From: Flavobacteriia bacterium | GTDB lineage: Bacteria > Bacteroidota > Bacteroidia > Flavobacteriales > Flavobacteriaceae | Direction: 5' to 3' | Assembly: GCA_004293165.1 (NCBI GenBank) | Contig: RDYL01000002.1 | Coordinates: 434,001-498,000, forward strand | Length of the DNA stretch: 64,000 nt | In this document: positions 9,870 through 19,273 of the stretch, one piece after another | Layout of the letters: every line of letters begins with the position of its first letter | Position numbering within the stretch: position 1 is the stretch's first letter | Program-made: the position numbers and the translations under genes | Notes under the pieces: model-generated | The model's input: only the letters and a program-made list of their open reading frames with translations | Told to the model about the DNA's origin: nothing | The model's database searches: none

Positions 9870-10853
9870 ATGAAAAGAGTATTAATTACAGGTGCTGCAG
9901 GTTTTTTAGGCTCACACCTTTGCGATAGATTTATCAAAGAAGGCTATTTTGTTATTGGAATGGATAACCTGATAACAGGAGATTTAAAAAACATTGAACA
10001 TCTTTTTAAAGATAAAAATTTTGAGTTTTATCATCATGATATTACAAAATTTGTTCATGTTCCTGGAAAATTAGATTACATATTGCATTTTGCCTCACCA
10101 GCAAGTCCGATTGATTATTTAAAAATTCCGATTCAAACTCTAAAAGTGGGTTCATTAGGAACTCATAATTTATTAGGTTTAGCTCGTGTTAAAGGCGCTA
10201 GAATATTAATTGCCTCTACTTCTGAAGTGTATGGAGATCCATTAGTTCACCCTCAAACGGAAGAATACTATGGAAATGTTAATACTATAGGTCCTCGAGG
10301 TGTTTATGATGAGGCTAAGCGTTTTCAAGAATCTATCACCATGGCATATCACACTTTTCATGGAGTTGAAACCAGAATAGTTCGTATTTTTAATACTTAC
10401 GGACCAAGAATGCGATTAAATGATGGTCGTGTTATCCCAGCTTTTATTGGGCAAGCACTTCGCGGAGAAGATTTAACTATTTTTGGAGACGGTAGTCAAA
10501 CCCGTTCTTTTTGTTATGTAGATGATCAAGTAGAAGGAATTTTCAGATTATTACATTCTGATTATCATTTACCTGTGAATATTGGAAATCCGGATGAAAT
10601 CACTATTAAAGATTTTGCTGAAGAAATTATAAAACTTACAAAAACAAATCAAAAAGTGGTTTACCATCCTTTGCCTGTAAATGATCCAATGCAGAGACAA
10701 CCAGACACCACAAAAGCAAAGGAAATTTTAGGTTGGGAAGCAAAAGTTTCAAGATCGGAGGGAATGAAAATAACATATGATTATTTTAAGACACTTTCTT
10801 CAGAAGAACTTTTGAAGGAGGAACATAAAGATTTTTCAAAGTTTATTTATTAA
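9870..10853 (+). CDS. UDP-glucuronate decarboxylase (UDP-xylose synthase), SDR family
   Basis: 327 aa. The start at 9870 is chosen because [17 protein letters not shown] begins directly with the NAD-binding GxxGxxG strand, one base after the upstream stop; an in-frame TTG 15 bp earlier is less likely. [24 protein letters not shown] and the catalytic Tyr-x3-Lys (YDEAK) match UXS enzymes, which convert UDP-glucuronate to UDP-xylose with internal NAD recycling. MQRQPD near the C-terminus corresponds to the conserved Arg-containing UXS region. It implies xylose, or a 4-keto pentose made from it, in the polysaccharide. A UDP-glucuronate dehydrogenase would be needed from elsewhere. Confidence 0.88.
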   Translation: MKRVLITGAAGFLGSHLCDRFIKEGYFVIGMDNLITGDLKNIEHLFKDKNFEFYHHDITKFVHVPGKLDYILHFASPASPIDYLKIPIQTLKVGSLGTHNLLGLARVKGARILIASTSEVYGDPLVHPQTEEYYGNVNTIGPRGVYDEAKRFQESITMAYHTFHGVETRIVRIFNTYGPRMRLNDGRVIPAFIGQALRGEDLTIFGDGSQTRSFCYVDDQVEGIFRLLHSDYHLPVNIGNPDEITIKDFAEEIIKLTKTNQKVVYHPLPVNDPMQRQPDTTKAKEILGWEAKVSRSEGMKITYDYFKTLSSEELLKEEHKDFSKFIY

Positions 10854-10856
10854 TTT

Positions 10857-12215
10857 ATGCAAAAAGGAAGATATTCCAAATATATTCGCCCAATAAGTAT
10901 TCTCATAGATTTATTTTTAATTCTTGGGTTAATCCCCCTTTTTTTTAAAGGTTTAGATATTAATTTGAAATTTTTTGCTGTTTATCTAGTTTTTATTTGG
11001 ATTGTAGTTTCCTTTTTTTTAACTTTTTATAACGTTTATAGATTTACTACACCTGTTGAAATCTTGACTAAAATAGCAAAACAAAGTGTATTTTTTATTT
11101 TATTTATTATTGCTTTTTTTCCATTTAATAAAGATGTAATTTTTAGCGGAAAGGCAATTGCATTATATACAGTAACTTTATTTTCGATTATTATTTTAAT
11201 TAAAAGTTTACTTTTTTATTATTTAAAAAAATACAGAATAGTAACAGGTAATAATTTTAGAAATGCAATAATTATTGGTTACACAGAAGAAGCGATTGAC
11301 TTAAAAAGAATTTTTGAAGAAAGACCGGATTATGGTTATCGTTTTAAAGGGTATTTTACGAATAAAAAAAACAACGAAAATATTGCGGGTAAAGTGGATA
11401 TGGTTAAATCATTTTCTATTAAAAATAATATAGATGAAATATATTGCTCTTTAAATGAGCTTTCAAATGAAAAATTAAAAGATTTAGTAGAGTTTGGAGA
11501 TGAAAATAACATTGTTGTTAAGTTTATTCCCGATTCAAAAGCAATTTTTTCAAAAAACTTAAAAATAGATTATTACGAACTATTTCCTGTTTTATCTTTA
11601 CAAAAAACGCCACTTCATGATCCTTTTATTAAGAATTTTAAAAGAATTTTTGACTTTATTTTTTCGTTATTAGTTGTTATTCTAGTACTTTCATGGCTGA
11701 CACCCTTGATGGCTTTTTTAATTAAATTAGAGTCAAGAGGGCCAGTTTTTTTTAAGCAAAGTAGGCCAGGTATAGATGAGCAAGAGTTTTTATGTTACAA
11801 GTATAGATCTATGCAACTTAATATTACAACTGAAAAAGAAGCCTCAAGAAATGACCCTAGGGTAACCCGAATTGGCAGATTTATTAGGAAAACAAGCATC
11901 GATGAATTACCTCAATTTTTTAATGTATTACTTGGCGACATGTCTGTTGTAGGACCAAGACCACATTTATGGTCGCAAAATAAAACATATGGAAATAAGA
12001 TTAAAAAATATATGGTACGCCACTATGTAAAACCAGGAATTACTGGGCTTGCTCAAGTTAAGGGTTGTAGAGGAGAAATTGAAACAGATGAAGATATGAT
12101 TAATCGAATAAAATTTGATGTATATTATATTGAAAATTGGTCATTATTAATGGATGTAAAAATTATAATTCAAACGGTCGTAAATATTTTTAAAGGAGAG
12201 GAAAAAGCGTACTAA
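10857..12215 (+). CDS. Undecaprenyl-phosphate sugar phosphotransferase (polyprenyl glycosylphosphotransferase)
   Basis: 452 aa. Four predicted N-terminal helices (about 12-125) are followed by a cytoplasmic CoA-binding-like domain (about 138-230), a re-entrant hydrophobic segment (about 268-290) and the bacterial sugar transferase catalytic domain. FFKQSRPGIDEQEFLCYKYR, SIDELPQFFNVLLGDMSVVG and YVKPGITGLAQVKG are diagnostic. The enzyme starts repeat-unit synthesis by placing a sugar-1-phosphate on undecaprenyl phosphate. Its stop overlaps the next start (TAATG), which couples it to the following glycosyltransferase. Confidence 0.92.
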   Translation: MQKGRYSKYIRPISILIDLFLILGLIPLFFKGLDINLKFFAVYLVFIWIVVSFFLTFYNVYRFTTPVEILTKIAKQSVFFILFIIAFFPFNKDVIFSGKAIALYTVTLFSIIILIKSLLFYYLKKYRIVTGNNFRNAIIIGYTEEAIDLKRIFEERPDYGYRFKGYFTNKKNNENIAGKVDMVKSFSIKNNIDEIYCSLNELSNEKLKDLVEFGDENNIVVKFIPDSKAIFSKNLKIDYYELFPVLSLQKTPLHDPFIKNFKRIFDFIFSLLVVILVLSWLTPLMAFLIKLESRGPVFFKQSRPGIDEQEFLCYKYRSMQLNITTEKEASRNDPRVTRIGRFIRKTSIDELPQFFNVLLGDMSVVGPRPHLWSQNKTYGNKIKKYMVRHYVKPGITGLAQVKGCRGEIETDEDMINRIKFDVYYIENWSLLMDVKIIIQTVVNIFKGEEKAY

Positions 12216-12967
12216 TGATTTCTTTAGTTTCTATAATTACCCCATCTTATAACTCTGCAAAATTTATTGCTGAAACAATACAATCAGTACAAAATCAAAC
12301 CCATCAAAATTGGGAAATGATTATTGTAGATGACGCTTCTTCAGATGAAACGGAAAATATTGTTTTATCTATAATGCAAAACGATAGCCGAATACAATTT
12401 CATAAACTCAGTCAAAATTCAGGACCAGCTGTGGCTAGAAATACAGCTATTGAAAAGGCTTCTGGAGATTTTATGACTTTCATTGACGCAGATGATATTT
12501 GGTTTCCAACCTTCATCGAAAACAATATTAAAACCATTCAAGAGACAGCTATTCCCTTTGTGTTTTCATCTTATAGAAGAGCCAATGAACAATTAGAATT
12601 TGTGTATTCTGATTTTATAGTGCCACAAAAAGTTTCGTATACCGACATTTTAAAATCCAATTCAATTAGTTGTTTGACAGCTTTTGTTGATATAAAAAAG
12701 TTAGGTAAAAAATACATGCCCCTCATCCGAAAACGTCAAGATATGGGATTGTGGCTAAACTATTTAAAAGTAATTCCCTTTGCATACGGAATCCAAGAAA
12801 CACAAGCTATTTATAGAATTAGAGAAAATTCGCTTTCTAGAAAAAAAACGGATTTAATTAAATACCAATGGCAATTTTATACAGAAGTTGAAAAATTGAA
12901 TGTTTTCCAATCAGCTTATTACATGTTGCATTGGATGTATCGTGGTTTTATGAAATATAGAAATTAA
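12215..12967 (+). CDS. Glycosyltransferase family 2
   Basis: 250 aa. VSIITPSYNSAKFIAETI opens the GT-A fold, IIVDDASSDET binds the nucleotide, and FIDADDIWFP holds the DxD metal site. It resembles the small WfgD/WbbD-type GT2 enzymes that commonly follow the initiating transferase and add the second sugar. It is the last gene of the + cluster; its 3' end overlaps the convergent PaaK-like gene by 4 bp with no space for a terminator between them. Confidence 0.88.
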   Translation: MISLVSIITPSYNSAKFIAETIQSVQNQTHQNWEMIIVDDASSDETENIVLSIMQNDSRIQFHKLSQNSGPAVARNTAIEKASGDFMTFIDADDIWFPTFIENNIKTIQETAIPFVFSSYRRANEQLEFVYSDFIVPQKVSYTDILKSNSISCLTAFVDIKKLGKKYMPLIRKRQDMGLWLNYLKVIPFAYGIQETQAIYRIRENSLSRKKTDLIKYQWQFYTEVEKLNVFQSAYYMLHWMYRGFMKYRN

Positions 12968-14274
12968 ATCATCGACTGAAATTGCTTCAATTTTCCTCTT
13001 TTTGTGCGTTCTAATACTTCTTTTCGATTGTAAGCGAAATGCAATCCAGGTTCTAAATATTTAGCAATTGCTTTTTCAATTTCTTGAATTTGTTCCAATG
13101 ATAATTCCACAGAACTCACATAGTCAATTTCAAAACTATCCAATTTGGTTTGGCGCACAATAAATTCTTTTACGTTTCCATCGTCTTCAATAATACTTTT
13201 GGTTACGTAGTAAAAGGTTAATCCTGGTGATTTTTTTCCACTTGGTAAAAGTGCCACATCACTACTTCTCCCAATTATTTTTTTCAAAATAGGTTTTTTC
13301 AACGTACTTTTTTCATCCAAAATTCCAACATCGCCAATTTCATAACGAATAAACGGATGCGCTTTGTTATACAACGAAGTAATCACCACTTTCCCTTCTT
13401 TTCCATTAGAAATTGGTTGATTGTTTTCATCCAAAATTTCCACGAACAAGGTTTCCGAATTCACTTGCCATTCATTTTTTATATTCTGAAACGCAATTAA
13501 ATCCAATTCTGAAGCACCATATTCATTCACAACCGGAATTCCTAAATGTTTTTCCAATAAAATTTTATCTTCCTCAAACAACATTTCTGAAGTTACCATG
13601 CAAACTTTCAACGTAGGACAAACATCGGTTAGAATAATATTTCGCGCTTGTAAGTATTTTCCAAAAAGCACAATCGAACTCGTGTAACCATTGATGTAAT
13701 CAAATTTTTTGGTTTTAAAATGTTCTAAAACGCCGTCTAAAATTGTATCCGATAAATCAAAAATAGGAAAACGATATCTTTTGCTCAAAAAGTCTTTCAA
13801 ACGTTCTTTTCTGTACCCAATAAAATCCAACGGAATACCATAAAACCGTGCTTGATAGGACGAATTAAAATCAACATCATACCAACCAAAACGATGAATT
13901 ATGGAAGCCCAAGTAATCGCATGTGCTACTTTATCCTTAGCAAAAACAAACGGATCACCACTTGAGCCCGAAGTTTTGTTTACAAAAACGGTTTTTTCTG
14001 TGTAGCTTTTCGACAATCTATCTTTTAAAGGTTTTTGTAAATCTTTTTTGGTGAGAACGGGTAAATCTGTCCAATTGTCAAAGCTGTCTTTTTCAACTAA
14101 ATTTTGATAAAATGGATTGTTTCTCAAATGAAATTCCACAATTTCTCGCTTTTTAGTTTCGAGATAATCGGGATAATCTACTTCCGAAATTTGTAGAATT
14201 TTTTCAAAATCAGCCTGAGCTTTCGCAATAGGAAAACCGCTTAATTTTAAAGAAAGATGAAACAAGTTGAACAT
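12964..14274 (-). CDS. PaaK/CapK-like adenylate-forming enzyme
   Basis: 436 aa. The ATP-binding motif NKTSGSSGDPFVF and later VNEYGASELDLIAF belong to the phenylacetate-CoA ligase/CapK family of adenylating enzymes. Such proteins often occur beside capsule genes without a known substrate. The ATG at 14274 is chosen because the longer form begins with a TTG that lies in a -7 box (14290-14297). No other phenylacetate degradation gene is adjacent, although a PaaE-like reductase lies at 19686-20738. The substrate acid is unknown. Confidence 0.8.
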   Translation of the reverse strand: MFNLFHLSLKLSGFPIAKAQADFEKILQISEVDYPDYLETKKREIVEFHLRNNPFYQNLVEKDSFDNWTDLPVLTKKDLQKPLKDRLSKSYTEKTVFVNKTSGSSGDPFVFAKDKVAHAITWASIIHRFGWYDVDFNSSYQARFYGIPLDFIGYRKERLKDFLSKRYRFPIFDLSDTILDGVLEHFKTKKFDYINGYTSSIVLFGKYLQARNIILTDVCPTLKVCMVTSEMLFEEDKILLEKHLGIPVVNEYGASELDLIAFQNIKNEWQVNSETLFVEILDENNQPISNGKEGKVVITSLYNKAHPFIRYEIGDVGILDEKSTLKKPILKKIIGRSSDVALLPSGKKSPGLTFYYVTKSIIEDDGNVKEFIVRQTKLDSFEIDYVSSVELSLEQIQEIEKAIAKYLEPGLHFAYNRKEVLERTKRGKLKQFQSMI

Positions 14275-14289
14275 TCGTTGGAATTTATC

Positions 14290-14297
14290 CAAAAGTA
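14290..14297 (-). promoter_or_regulatory. -7 promoter box for the PaaK-like gene
   Basis: TACTTTTG on the - strand matches TAnnTTTG. It lies about 16 nt before the ATG at 14274 and overlaps the alternative TTG start, which argues against that start. Confidence 0.55.
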
Positions 14298-14321
14298 ATA
14301 AATCCGAAAATAATCTTTCTT

Positions 14322-14345
14322 CTTTTTTCTTTTTTCTTTTTTCTT
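14322..14345 (+). repeat. Heptamer tract CTTTTTT x3 between divergent promoters
   Basis: Three exact tandem copies of CTTTTTT followed by CTT. The tract lies between the -7 boxes of the divergent PaaK-like and purD genes, roughly where a -33 element and spacer for purD would fall. Confidence 0.8.
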
Positions 14346-14354
14346 AAGAAATAG

Positions 14355-14362
14355 TACTTTTG
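14355..14362 (+). promoter_or_regulatory. -7 promoter box for purD
   Basis: TACTTTTG matches TAnnTTTG, 25 nt before the ATG at 14387. It overlaps an in-frame TTG at 14360 and so decides against that longer reading frame. Confidence 0.55.
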
Positions 14363-14386
14363 CCAAACAACATAACAACACACAAA

Positions 14387-15658
14387 ATGACTATTTTACT
14401 ACTTGGTTCTGGCGGTCGCGAACACGCATTGGCTTGGAAAATGCTTCAATCTTCAAAATGTACATCACTTTTTGTTGCGCCCGGAAATGCAGGAACAGCA
14501 ACCATCGCAAAAAATGTAGATTTAAATCCGAATGATTTTGAAGCCGTTAAAACTTTTGTTTTACAAGAAAAAGTAGTAATGGTTGTCGTAGGACCAGAAG
14601 ATCCATTGGTCTTAGGAATTTATGATTTCTTTAAAAATGATGCTCAAATTAATCATATTCCAGTTATTGGTCCATCAAAAGTTGGTGCACAATTAGAAGG
14701 AAGTAAAGAATTTGCTAAAGAATTTTTAGTAAAACACAATATTCCAACCGCTCGCTATGAAAGTTTCACTAAAGAAACAGTTGAAAAAGGTTGTGCTTTT
14801 TTAGAAACGCTAGAAGCTCCATATGTTTTAAAAGCAGATGGATTGGCTGCAGGAAAAGGAGTTTTAATCTTATCTGATTTAGAAGAAGCAAAAACGGAAT
14901 TAAGAAAGATGTTGGTGGAAGCTAAGTTTGGTCAAGCAAGTTCAAAAGTAGTTATCGAAGAATTTTTAGATGGTATCGAATTAAGCTGTTTTGTTTTAAC
15001 GGATGGAAAATCATATAAAGTATTACCAACCGCAAAAGATTACAAACGTATTGGAGAAGGTGATACAGGATTAAATACAGGCGGAATGGGAGCAGTATCT
15101 CCAGTGCCATTTGCCGACGCTGTTTTATTAGAAAAAATAGAAACTCGAATTGTAAAACCAACGATCGCTGGTTTACAAAAAGACGGAATTGAATACAAAG
15201 GATTTGTTTTTATCGGATTAATCAATGTGAAAGGAGAGCCAATGGTTATTGAGTACAATGTTCGTATGGGTGATCCAGAAACAGAAGTGGTAATGCCAAG
15301 ACTTAAAAGTGATTTAGTTGAAATTTTTGAAGCAATTGGTAATCAAGAATTAGAAAAAATTACATTAGAAATTGATGAAAGAGCTGCTACAACTATCATG
15401 GTCGTTTCAGGTGGATATCCAGAAGAGTACGAAAAAGAAAAGGAGATTTTCGGATTGGAAAACATCACAGATTCTATTCCATTTCATGCAGGAACAAAAT
15501 TAGAAAACGGAAAAGTGGTGACAAATGGAGGTCGCGTAATTGCGGTAACTTCATACGGAAATGACTTTCAGGAAGCCATAAAAAAATCTTATCAAAGTAT
15601 AGCAAAACTACAATTTGATAAGATGTATTTTAGAACGGATATTGGTAAGGATTTATAA
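14387..15658 (+). CDS. purD: Phosphoribosylamine-glycine ligase (GAR synthetase)
   Basis: 423 aa, the usual length. It begins [18 protein letters not shown], the N-terminal GARS signature, and contains the ATP-grasp core with [13 protein letters not shown] and [11 protein letters not shown], the substrate loop [13 protein letters not shown] and [13 protein letters not shown]. It joins 5-phosphoribosylamine to glycine using ATP, the second step of purine synthesis, in the cytoplasm. The start was set at the ATG downstream of the promoter box. It stands alone, with no other purine gene beside it. Confidence 0.95.
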   Translation: MTILLLGSGGREHALAWKMLQSSKCTSLFVAPGNAGTATIAKNVDLNPNDFEAVKTFVLQEKVVMVVVGPEDPLVLGIYDFFKNDAQINHIPVIGPSKVGAQLEGSKEFAKEFLVKHNIPTARYESFTKETVEKGCAFLETLEAPYVLKADGLAAGKGVLILSDLEEAKTELRKMLVEAKFGQASSKVVIEEFLDGIELSCFVLTDGKSYKVLPTAKDYKRIGEGDTGLNTGGMGAVSPVPFADAVLLEKIETRIVKPTIAGLQKDGIEYKGFVFIGLINVKGEPMVIEYNVRMGDPETEVVMPRLKSDLVEIFEAIGNQELEKITLEIDERAATTIMVVSGGYPEEYEKEKEIFGLENITDSIPFHAGTKLENGKVVTNGGRVIAVTSYGNDFQEAIKKSYQSIAKLQFDKMYFRTDIGKDL

Positions 15659-15678
15659 TCCTTGCTGATACCTTAAGA

Positions 15679-15909
15679 TTATTTTAAAAATGAGTGTGCT
15701 GTAGTATCTTGCTCATCTTCATTGTTTGATTTGAAGATATTCAATTGCTTAATCCAATAAGTCATAGCTCCACAACAGATAATAATAAAAATCCAGTTTA
15801 AGATATTTGCAGTCCACCAATTAGTTAATTCTAATTCTCTTAACCAATCCATTGGTAAGAATAAAAAATCTACGAAAAGTGATTGTATTCCTTCAAAAAA
15901 TGATTTCAT
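15679..15909 (-). CDS. DUF6341 small membrane protein
   Basis: 76 aa. One clear membrane helix lies at about residues 33-54, with an amphipathic N-terminus and an acidic tail ending DTTAHSFLK. It is recognised as the Flavobacteriaceae DUF6341 family, which sits near DUF6427 and upp. Entries of this family have sometimes been labelled uracil phosphoribosyltransferase; the protein has no such domain, so that name should not be carried over. It is divergent from the DUF6427 gene and has a -7 box at 15936-15943. Confidence 0.75.
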   Translation of the reverse strand: MKSFFEGIQSLFVDFLFLPMDWLRELELTNWWTANILNWIFIIICCGAMTYWIKQLNIFKSNNEDEQDTTAHSFLK

Positions 15910-15935
15910 TTTGATAAAGTATTATATTTACACCA

Positions 15936-15943
15936 CAAAAATA
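15936..15943 (-). promoter_or_regulatory. -7 promoter box for the DUF6341 gene
   Basis: TATTTTTG on the - strand matches TAnnTTTG, 27 nt before the ATG at 15909. On + a near match TATATTTA at 15923-15930 could serve the divergent DUF6427 gene, so the two promoters would overlap. Confidence 0.5.
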
Positions 15944-15955
15944 TAAAATATTCGC

Positions 15956-16885
15956 ATGATAGCAAGTGTTTTTAGTAAAACTAGACCATTTAATTATTTA
16001 GTAATAGGAATTCTATCGCTTTTTTTCTTTTCTATAAAGATAATTACACTAGTAAAGCCTAATGCAGACTGGATTTACTATGCAGAGGAGTTTGGTTTAT
16101 ACCTGTTACTTTTTGCGTCATTATTTATTTTAAATTTTATTACACTCAAGAACGGATTAACCAAAGGAAATAATTATGCGTTATTTTTATTCTTTGTTTT
16201 TCTTTTATTCTTTTCTTCAATTTTTCAGAATAAAAATATTATAATTTCCAATTTCTTATTGTTGTTGGCGCTTAGAAGATTAATTTCGTTAAAGTCATTA
16301 TTACAAACAAAAGAGAAAATTTTTGATGCTTCTTTTTGGATTTTCTTAGCGGCATTATTTCACTTTTGGAGTATGTTTTATATTGTTTTGGTGTTCATTG
16401 CAATCATCCTTCACGTTTCAAAAGATTATCGAAATTGGATTATCCCATTCATTGCATTATTTGCTGTAACCATTTTGTTTTTCCTTGCAAATAGTATCTT
16501 AGACAATAGTTTAATGAGTACATTGTTAAGTAAAACATATGTTAGTTTTGACTTTTATTACTTTGAAAGTATTTACCAAAGAATAGCTTTGGCGTTGTTC
16601 ACGTCAATAAGTTTATTTTTCTTCGTATCACATGTTTTTGATGTCCCAAATAAGGCATTGAATATGCAATCCTCTCACAAAACAATTTTGTTTTCTTTTA
16701 TTTTGGGTGTGGGAATCTATGTTCTTTCAGCCAATAAAAACAATGGTAGTTTAGCTTTTTGTTTTGGACCCTTAGCGATAATTGGCGCAAATTTTATTGA
16801 AAAAATCGAAAATAATTGGGTAAAAGAAATCGTAATTTATGCTTTATTTGGACTAGGAATTTTCTTTTTCACGATGCAATTATAA
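15956..16885 (+). CDS. DUF6427 multi-pass membrane protein
   Basis: 309 aa, with about 8-9 predicted membrane helices over the whole length and short loops. The N-terminus MIASVFSKTRPFNYLVIGI matches the DUF6427 family of Flavobacteriaceae. No catalytic motif is visible and the function is unknown. Its stop overlaps the stop of convergent upp by 6 bp. Conserved association with DUF6341 and upp is remembered for this family and was not searched here. Confidence 0.75.
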   Translation: MIASVFSKTRPFNYLVIGILSLFFFSIKIITLVKPNADWIYYAEEFGLYLLLFASLFILNFITLKNGLTKGNNYALFLFFVFLLFFSSIFQNKNIIISNFLLLLALRRLISLKSLLQTKEKIFDASFWIFLAALFHFWSMFYIVLVFIAIILHVSKDYRNWIIPFIALFAVTILFFLANSILDNSLMSTLLSKTYVSFDFYYFESIYQRIALALFTSISLFFFVSHVFDVPNKALNMQSSHKTILFSFILGVGIYVLSANKNNGSLAFCFGPLAIIGANFIEKIENNWVKEIVIYALFGLGIFFFTMQL

Positions 16886-17533
16886 TTTGATTCCGTACGC
16901 TAAATCTCCAGCATCGCCTAAACCAGGAACAATGTAGTTGTGTTCGTTTAATTTTTCATCTAAAGCGGCCACCCATAAATGACAATTTGAAGGCACGTTT
17001 TCTTCTAAATATTGAATACCTTCTGGAGTTGCAATAACAACTGCAATATGAATTTCTTTAGGTTGGTGCTCCAAATGCAATTTGTGTAATACCGCTACTA
17101 ATGATTGACCCGTGGCTAACATTGGGTCAATTAAAATTAGATTTTTTCCTTCGAATGATGGAGCTGCTTGATATTCCACCAAAATCTCAAATTTATCGTC
17201 GTTGTTATAATGATGGCGGTAAGCTGAAACAAAACCGTTTTCTGCATTATCAAAAAAGTTCATAAAACCTTGATGTAACGCTAAACCAGCGCGTAAAATC
17301 GAACATAAAACCACAGGTTCAGCAATGGTTGTTGTGTGTTTAATACCAAGAGGTGTTTGCACATCGATATTTTTGTAATCAAGGGTTTTACTTAATTCAT
17401 AAGCCATTATTTCTCCAATACGCTCAATATTTTTTCTAAAGCGCATGCTGTCTTTTTGGATGTTTACATCGCGAATTTGCGCTAAAAAGTGATTTAGAAT
17501 ACTGTTTTGTTCTGAGATATAATGAATGTGCAT
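16880..17533 (-). CDS. upp: Uracil phosphoribosyltransferase
   Basis: 217 aa from the ATG at 17533, giving the standard Bacteroidetes N-terminus MHIHYISEQNSIL; an earlier TTG at 17569 is rejected because a -7-like sequence (TACTTTTA) lies within that extension. The PRPP-binding loop LILIDPMLATGQS and the uracil-site end VPGLGDAGDLAYG are present. It salvages uracil to UMP in the cytoplasm. It is convergent with the DUF6427 gene and divergent from the DUF4254 gene. Confidence 0.93.
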   Translation of the reverse strand: MHIHYISEQNSILNHFLAQIRDVNIQKDSMRFRKNIERIGEIMAYELSKTLDYKNIDVQTPLGIKHTTTIAEPVVLCSILRAGLALHQGFMNFFDNAENGFVSAYRHHYNNDDKFEILVEYQAAPSFEGKNLILIDPMLATGQSLVAVLHKLHLEHQPKEIHIAVVIATPEGIQYLEENVPSNCHLWVAALDEKLNEHNYIVPGLGDAGDLAYGIKL

Positions 17534-17577
17534 CGATTTTATTTTTTGTAATTCAGGATAAAAGTACAAAAAATCGC

Positions 17578-17585
17578 TATTTTTG
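17578..17585 (+). promoter_or_regulatory. -7 promoter box for the DUF4254/glycosyltransferase operon
   Basis: TATTTTTG matches TAnnTTTG, 23 nt before the ATG at 17608. Confidence 0.55.
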
Positions 17586-17607
17586 TATCAATTTTAAAGC
17601 TATAAAT

Positions 17608-18213
17608 ATGTTTGCTGAATTTGCATTTCCCATTTTTGAACAAAGTATAAAAACATATCACATTGTTGATGATGTGTATCAACCCGTTGTAAATCCTTTC
17701 GAAAAAGGAACTATTGAATATTTATTGTTTGCAAAAAACTGGGTAGATACGGTACAATGGCATTATGAAGATATTGTTCGTGATCCCAATATTGATCCCG
17801 TAGCGGCTTTAGATTTAAAACGTAAAATTGATGCTTCTAACCAAGTTCGTACGGATATGGTGGAATACATTGATAGTTATTTCTTAGATAAATATAAGAC
17901 TGTTCAAGTAAAATCACATGCAAAAATCAACACCGAAAGTCCAGCTTGGGCAATTGACCGTTTGTCGATTTTAGCTTTGAAAATTTACCACATGAACGAA
18001 GAGGCAACTCGTGCTGAAGCTACGGCAGAACACAGAGCAAAATGTCAAGAAAAATTAAATGTTTTGTTAGACCAAAAAAACGATATGTTTACTTCAATCA
18101 GTCAATTAATTGAGGATATTGAAGCGGGCGACAAATACATGAAAGTATACAAACAAATGAAAATGTACAACGACGAGGAGTTAAATCCAGTGTTGTATCA
18201 AAACAAAAAATAG
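17608..18213 (+). CDS. DUF4254 domain protein
   Basis: 201 aa, predicted soluble and mostly helical. Conserved pieces such as LLFAKNWVDTVQWHYEDIVRDP and SPAWAIDRLSILALKIYHM mark the DUF4254 family, widespread in Bacteroidetes and of unknown function. It lies 7 bp before a family 9 glycosyltransferase gene and is probably co-transcribed with it, which hints at a role in lipopolysaccharide core synthesis. That role is inference from position. Confidence 0.85.
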   Translation: MFAEFAFPIFEQSIKTYHIVDDVYQPVVNPFEKGTIEYLLFAKNWVDTVQWHYEDIVRDPNIDPVAALDLKRKIDASNQVRTDMVEYIDSYFLDKYKTVQVKSHAKINTESPAWAIDRLSILALKIYHMNEEATRAEATAEHRAKCQEKLNVLLDQKNDMFTSISQLIEDIEAGDKYMKVYKQMKMYNDEELNPVLYQNKK

Positions 18214-18220
18214 TATTCTA

Positions 18221-19261
18221 TTGCTATCTAAACCAAAACATATATTGGTAATAAGGCTCTCAGCTATGGGTGATGTCGCGATGACAGTTCCTGTGTTGAG
18301 AGCCTTAGTTTTGCAATATCCCGAAGTAAAAATTACCGTAGTTTCCCGACCTTTTTTTCAACCTTTTTTTGATGGAATTCCGAACGTGAATTTCTTTGGT
18401 GTCGATTTACATAAGCGTCACAAAGGTTTCATTGGTTTACTTCGCTTGTTTTCTGATTTACGAAAATTAAATATTGATTTGGTTGCCGATTTACACAATG
18501 TGCTTCGTTCCAAAGTCGTTCGTACATTATTTGCATTAAGTGGGAAAAAAGTGTCTTCAACGGATAAAGGAAGAACCGAAAAGAAAGCATTAACGAGTTT
18601 AACCAACAAAGTTTTTGCTCCTGTGAAGCCAATGTTCGAAAGACATGTGGATACTTTCAAGCAACTTGGATTTTCAATTGATTTAACGAATGTTCAATTC
18701 CCTGAAAAAGCTACGTTATCAGAAGAAATTCTTTCCATCATAGGAACAAAAAATCAAAATTGGATTGGAATTGCACCTTTTGCACAATACGAAAGTAAAG
18801 TCTATCCTCAAGATTTAATGCAACAAGTAATTGATGAATTAGCTGAAAATAAAAATCATAAAATCTTTTTATTTGGCGGAGGCAATAAAGAAATACAATT
18901 GTTGAACCAACTACAAAGCCAACATGAAAATGTACTAGTTTTAGCTGGAAAACTAAAATTCAAACATGAATTAGATGTAATTTCTAATTTAGACGTTATG
19001 CTTTCCATGGATTCTGGAAATTCACATATTGCTGCGATGTTAGGCGTAAAAGTGATTACACTTTGGGGAGCCACTCATCCTTACGCGGGTTTCAAACCAT
19101 TTAACCAACCCGATGATTTTTGTTTGACTTCGGATAGAGCACAATATCCATTATTGCCAACTTCTATCTACGGAAATAAAAAAATGGAAGGTTATGATGA
19201 GGTAATGAGAACGATTTTACCAAATACGATTATAGAAAAAATAGAAAAGGAGCTTAAATAG
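18221..19261 (+). CDS. Glycosyltransferase family 9 (heptosyltransferase-like)
   Basis: 346 aa. KHILVIRLSAMGDVAMTVPV is the GT9 N-terminal signature, and LSMDSGNSHIAAMLGVKVITLWG is the donor-binding region shared with WaaC/WaaF. It likely adds a heptose or related sugar to the inner core of lipopolysaccharide. The only good start is a TTG at 18221, 7 bp after the DUF4254 stop; an ATT lies two codons earlier. The stop codon lies within a bidirectional terminator. Confidence 0.88.
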   Translation: MLSKPKHILVIRLSAMGDVAMTVPVLRALVLQYPEVKITVVSRPFFQPFFDGIPNVNFFGVDLHKRHKGFIGLLRLFSDLRKLNIDLVADLHNVLRSKVVRTLFALSGKKVSSTDKGRTEKKALTSLTNKVFAPVKPMFERHVDTFKQLGFSIDLTNVQFPEKATLSEEILSIIGTKNQNWIGIAPFAQYESKVYPQDLMQQVIDELAENKNHKIFLFGGGNKEIQLLNQLQSQHENVLVLAGKLKFKHELDVISNLDVMLSMDSGNSHIAAMLGVKVITLWGATHPYAGFKPFNQPDDFCLTSDRAQYPLLPTSIYGNKKMEGYDEVMRTILPNTIIEKIEKELK

Positions 19262-19269
19262 CTCCTTTT
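19245..19269. terminator. Bidirectional terminator between convergent genes
   Basis: Inverted repeat AAAAGGAGCT / AGCTCCTTTT with a 5-nt loop. The loop and second arm contain the stop codon of the GT9 gene; the lipoprotein gene ends 5 bp further on. Confidence 0.8.
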
Positions 19270-19273
19270 TCAA

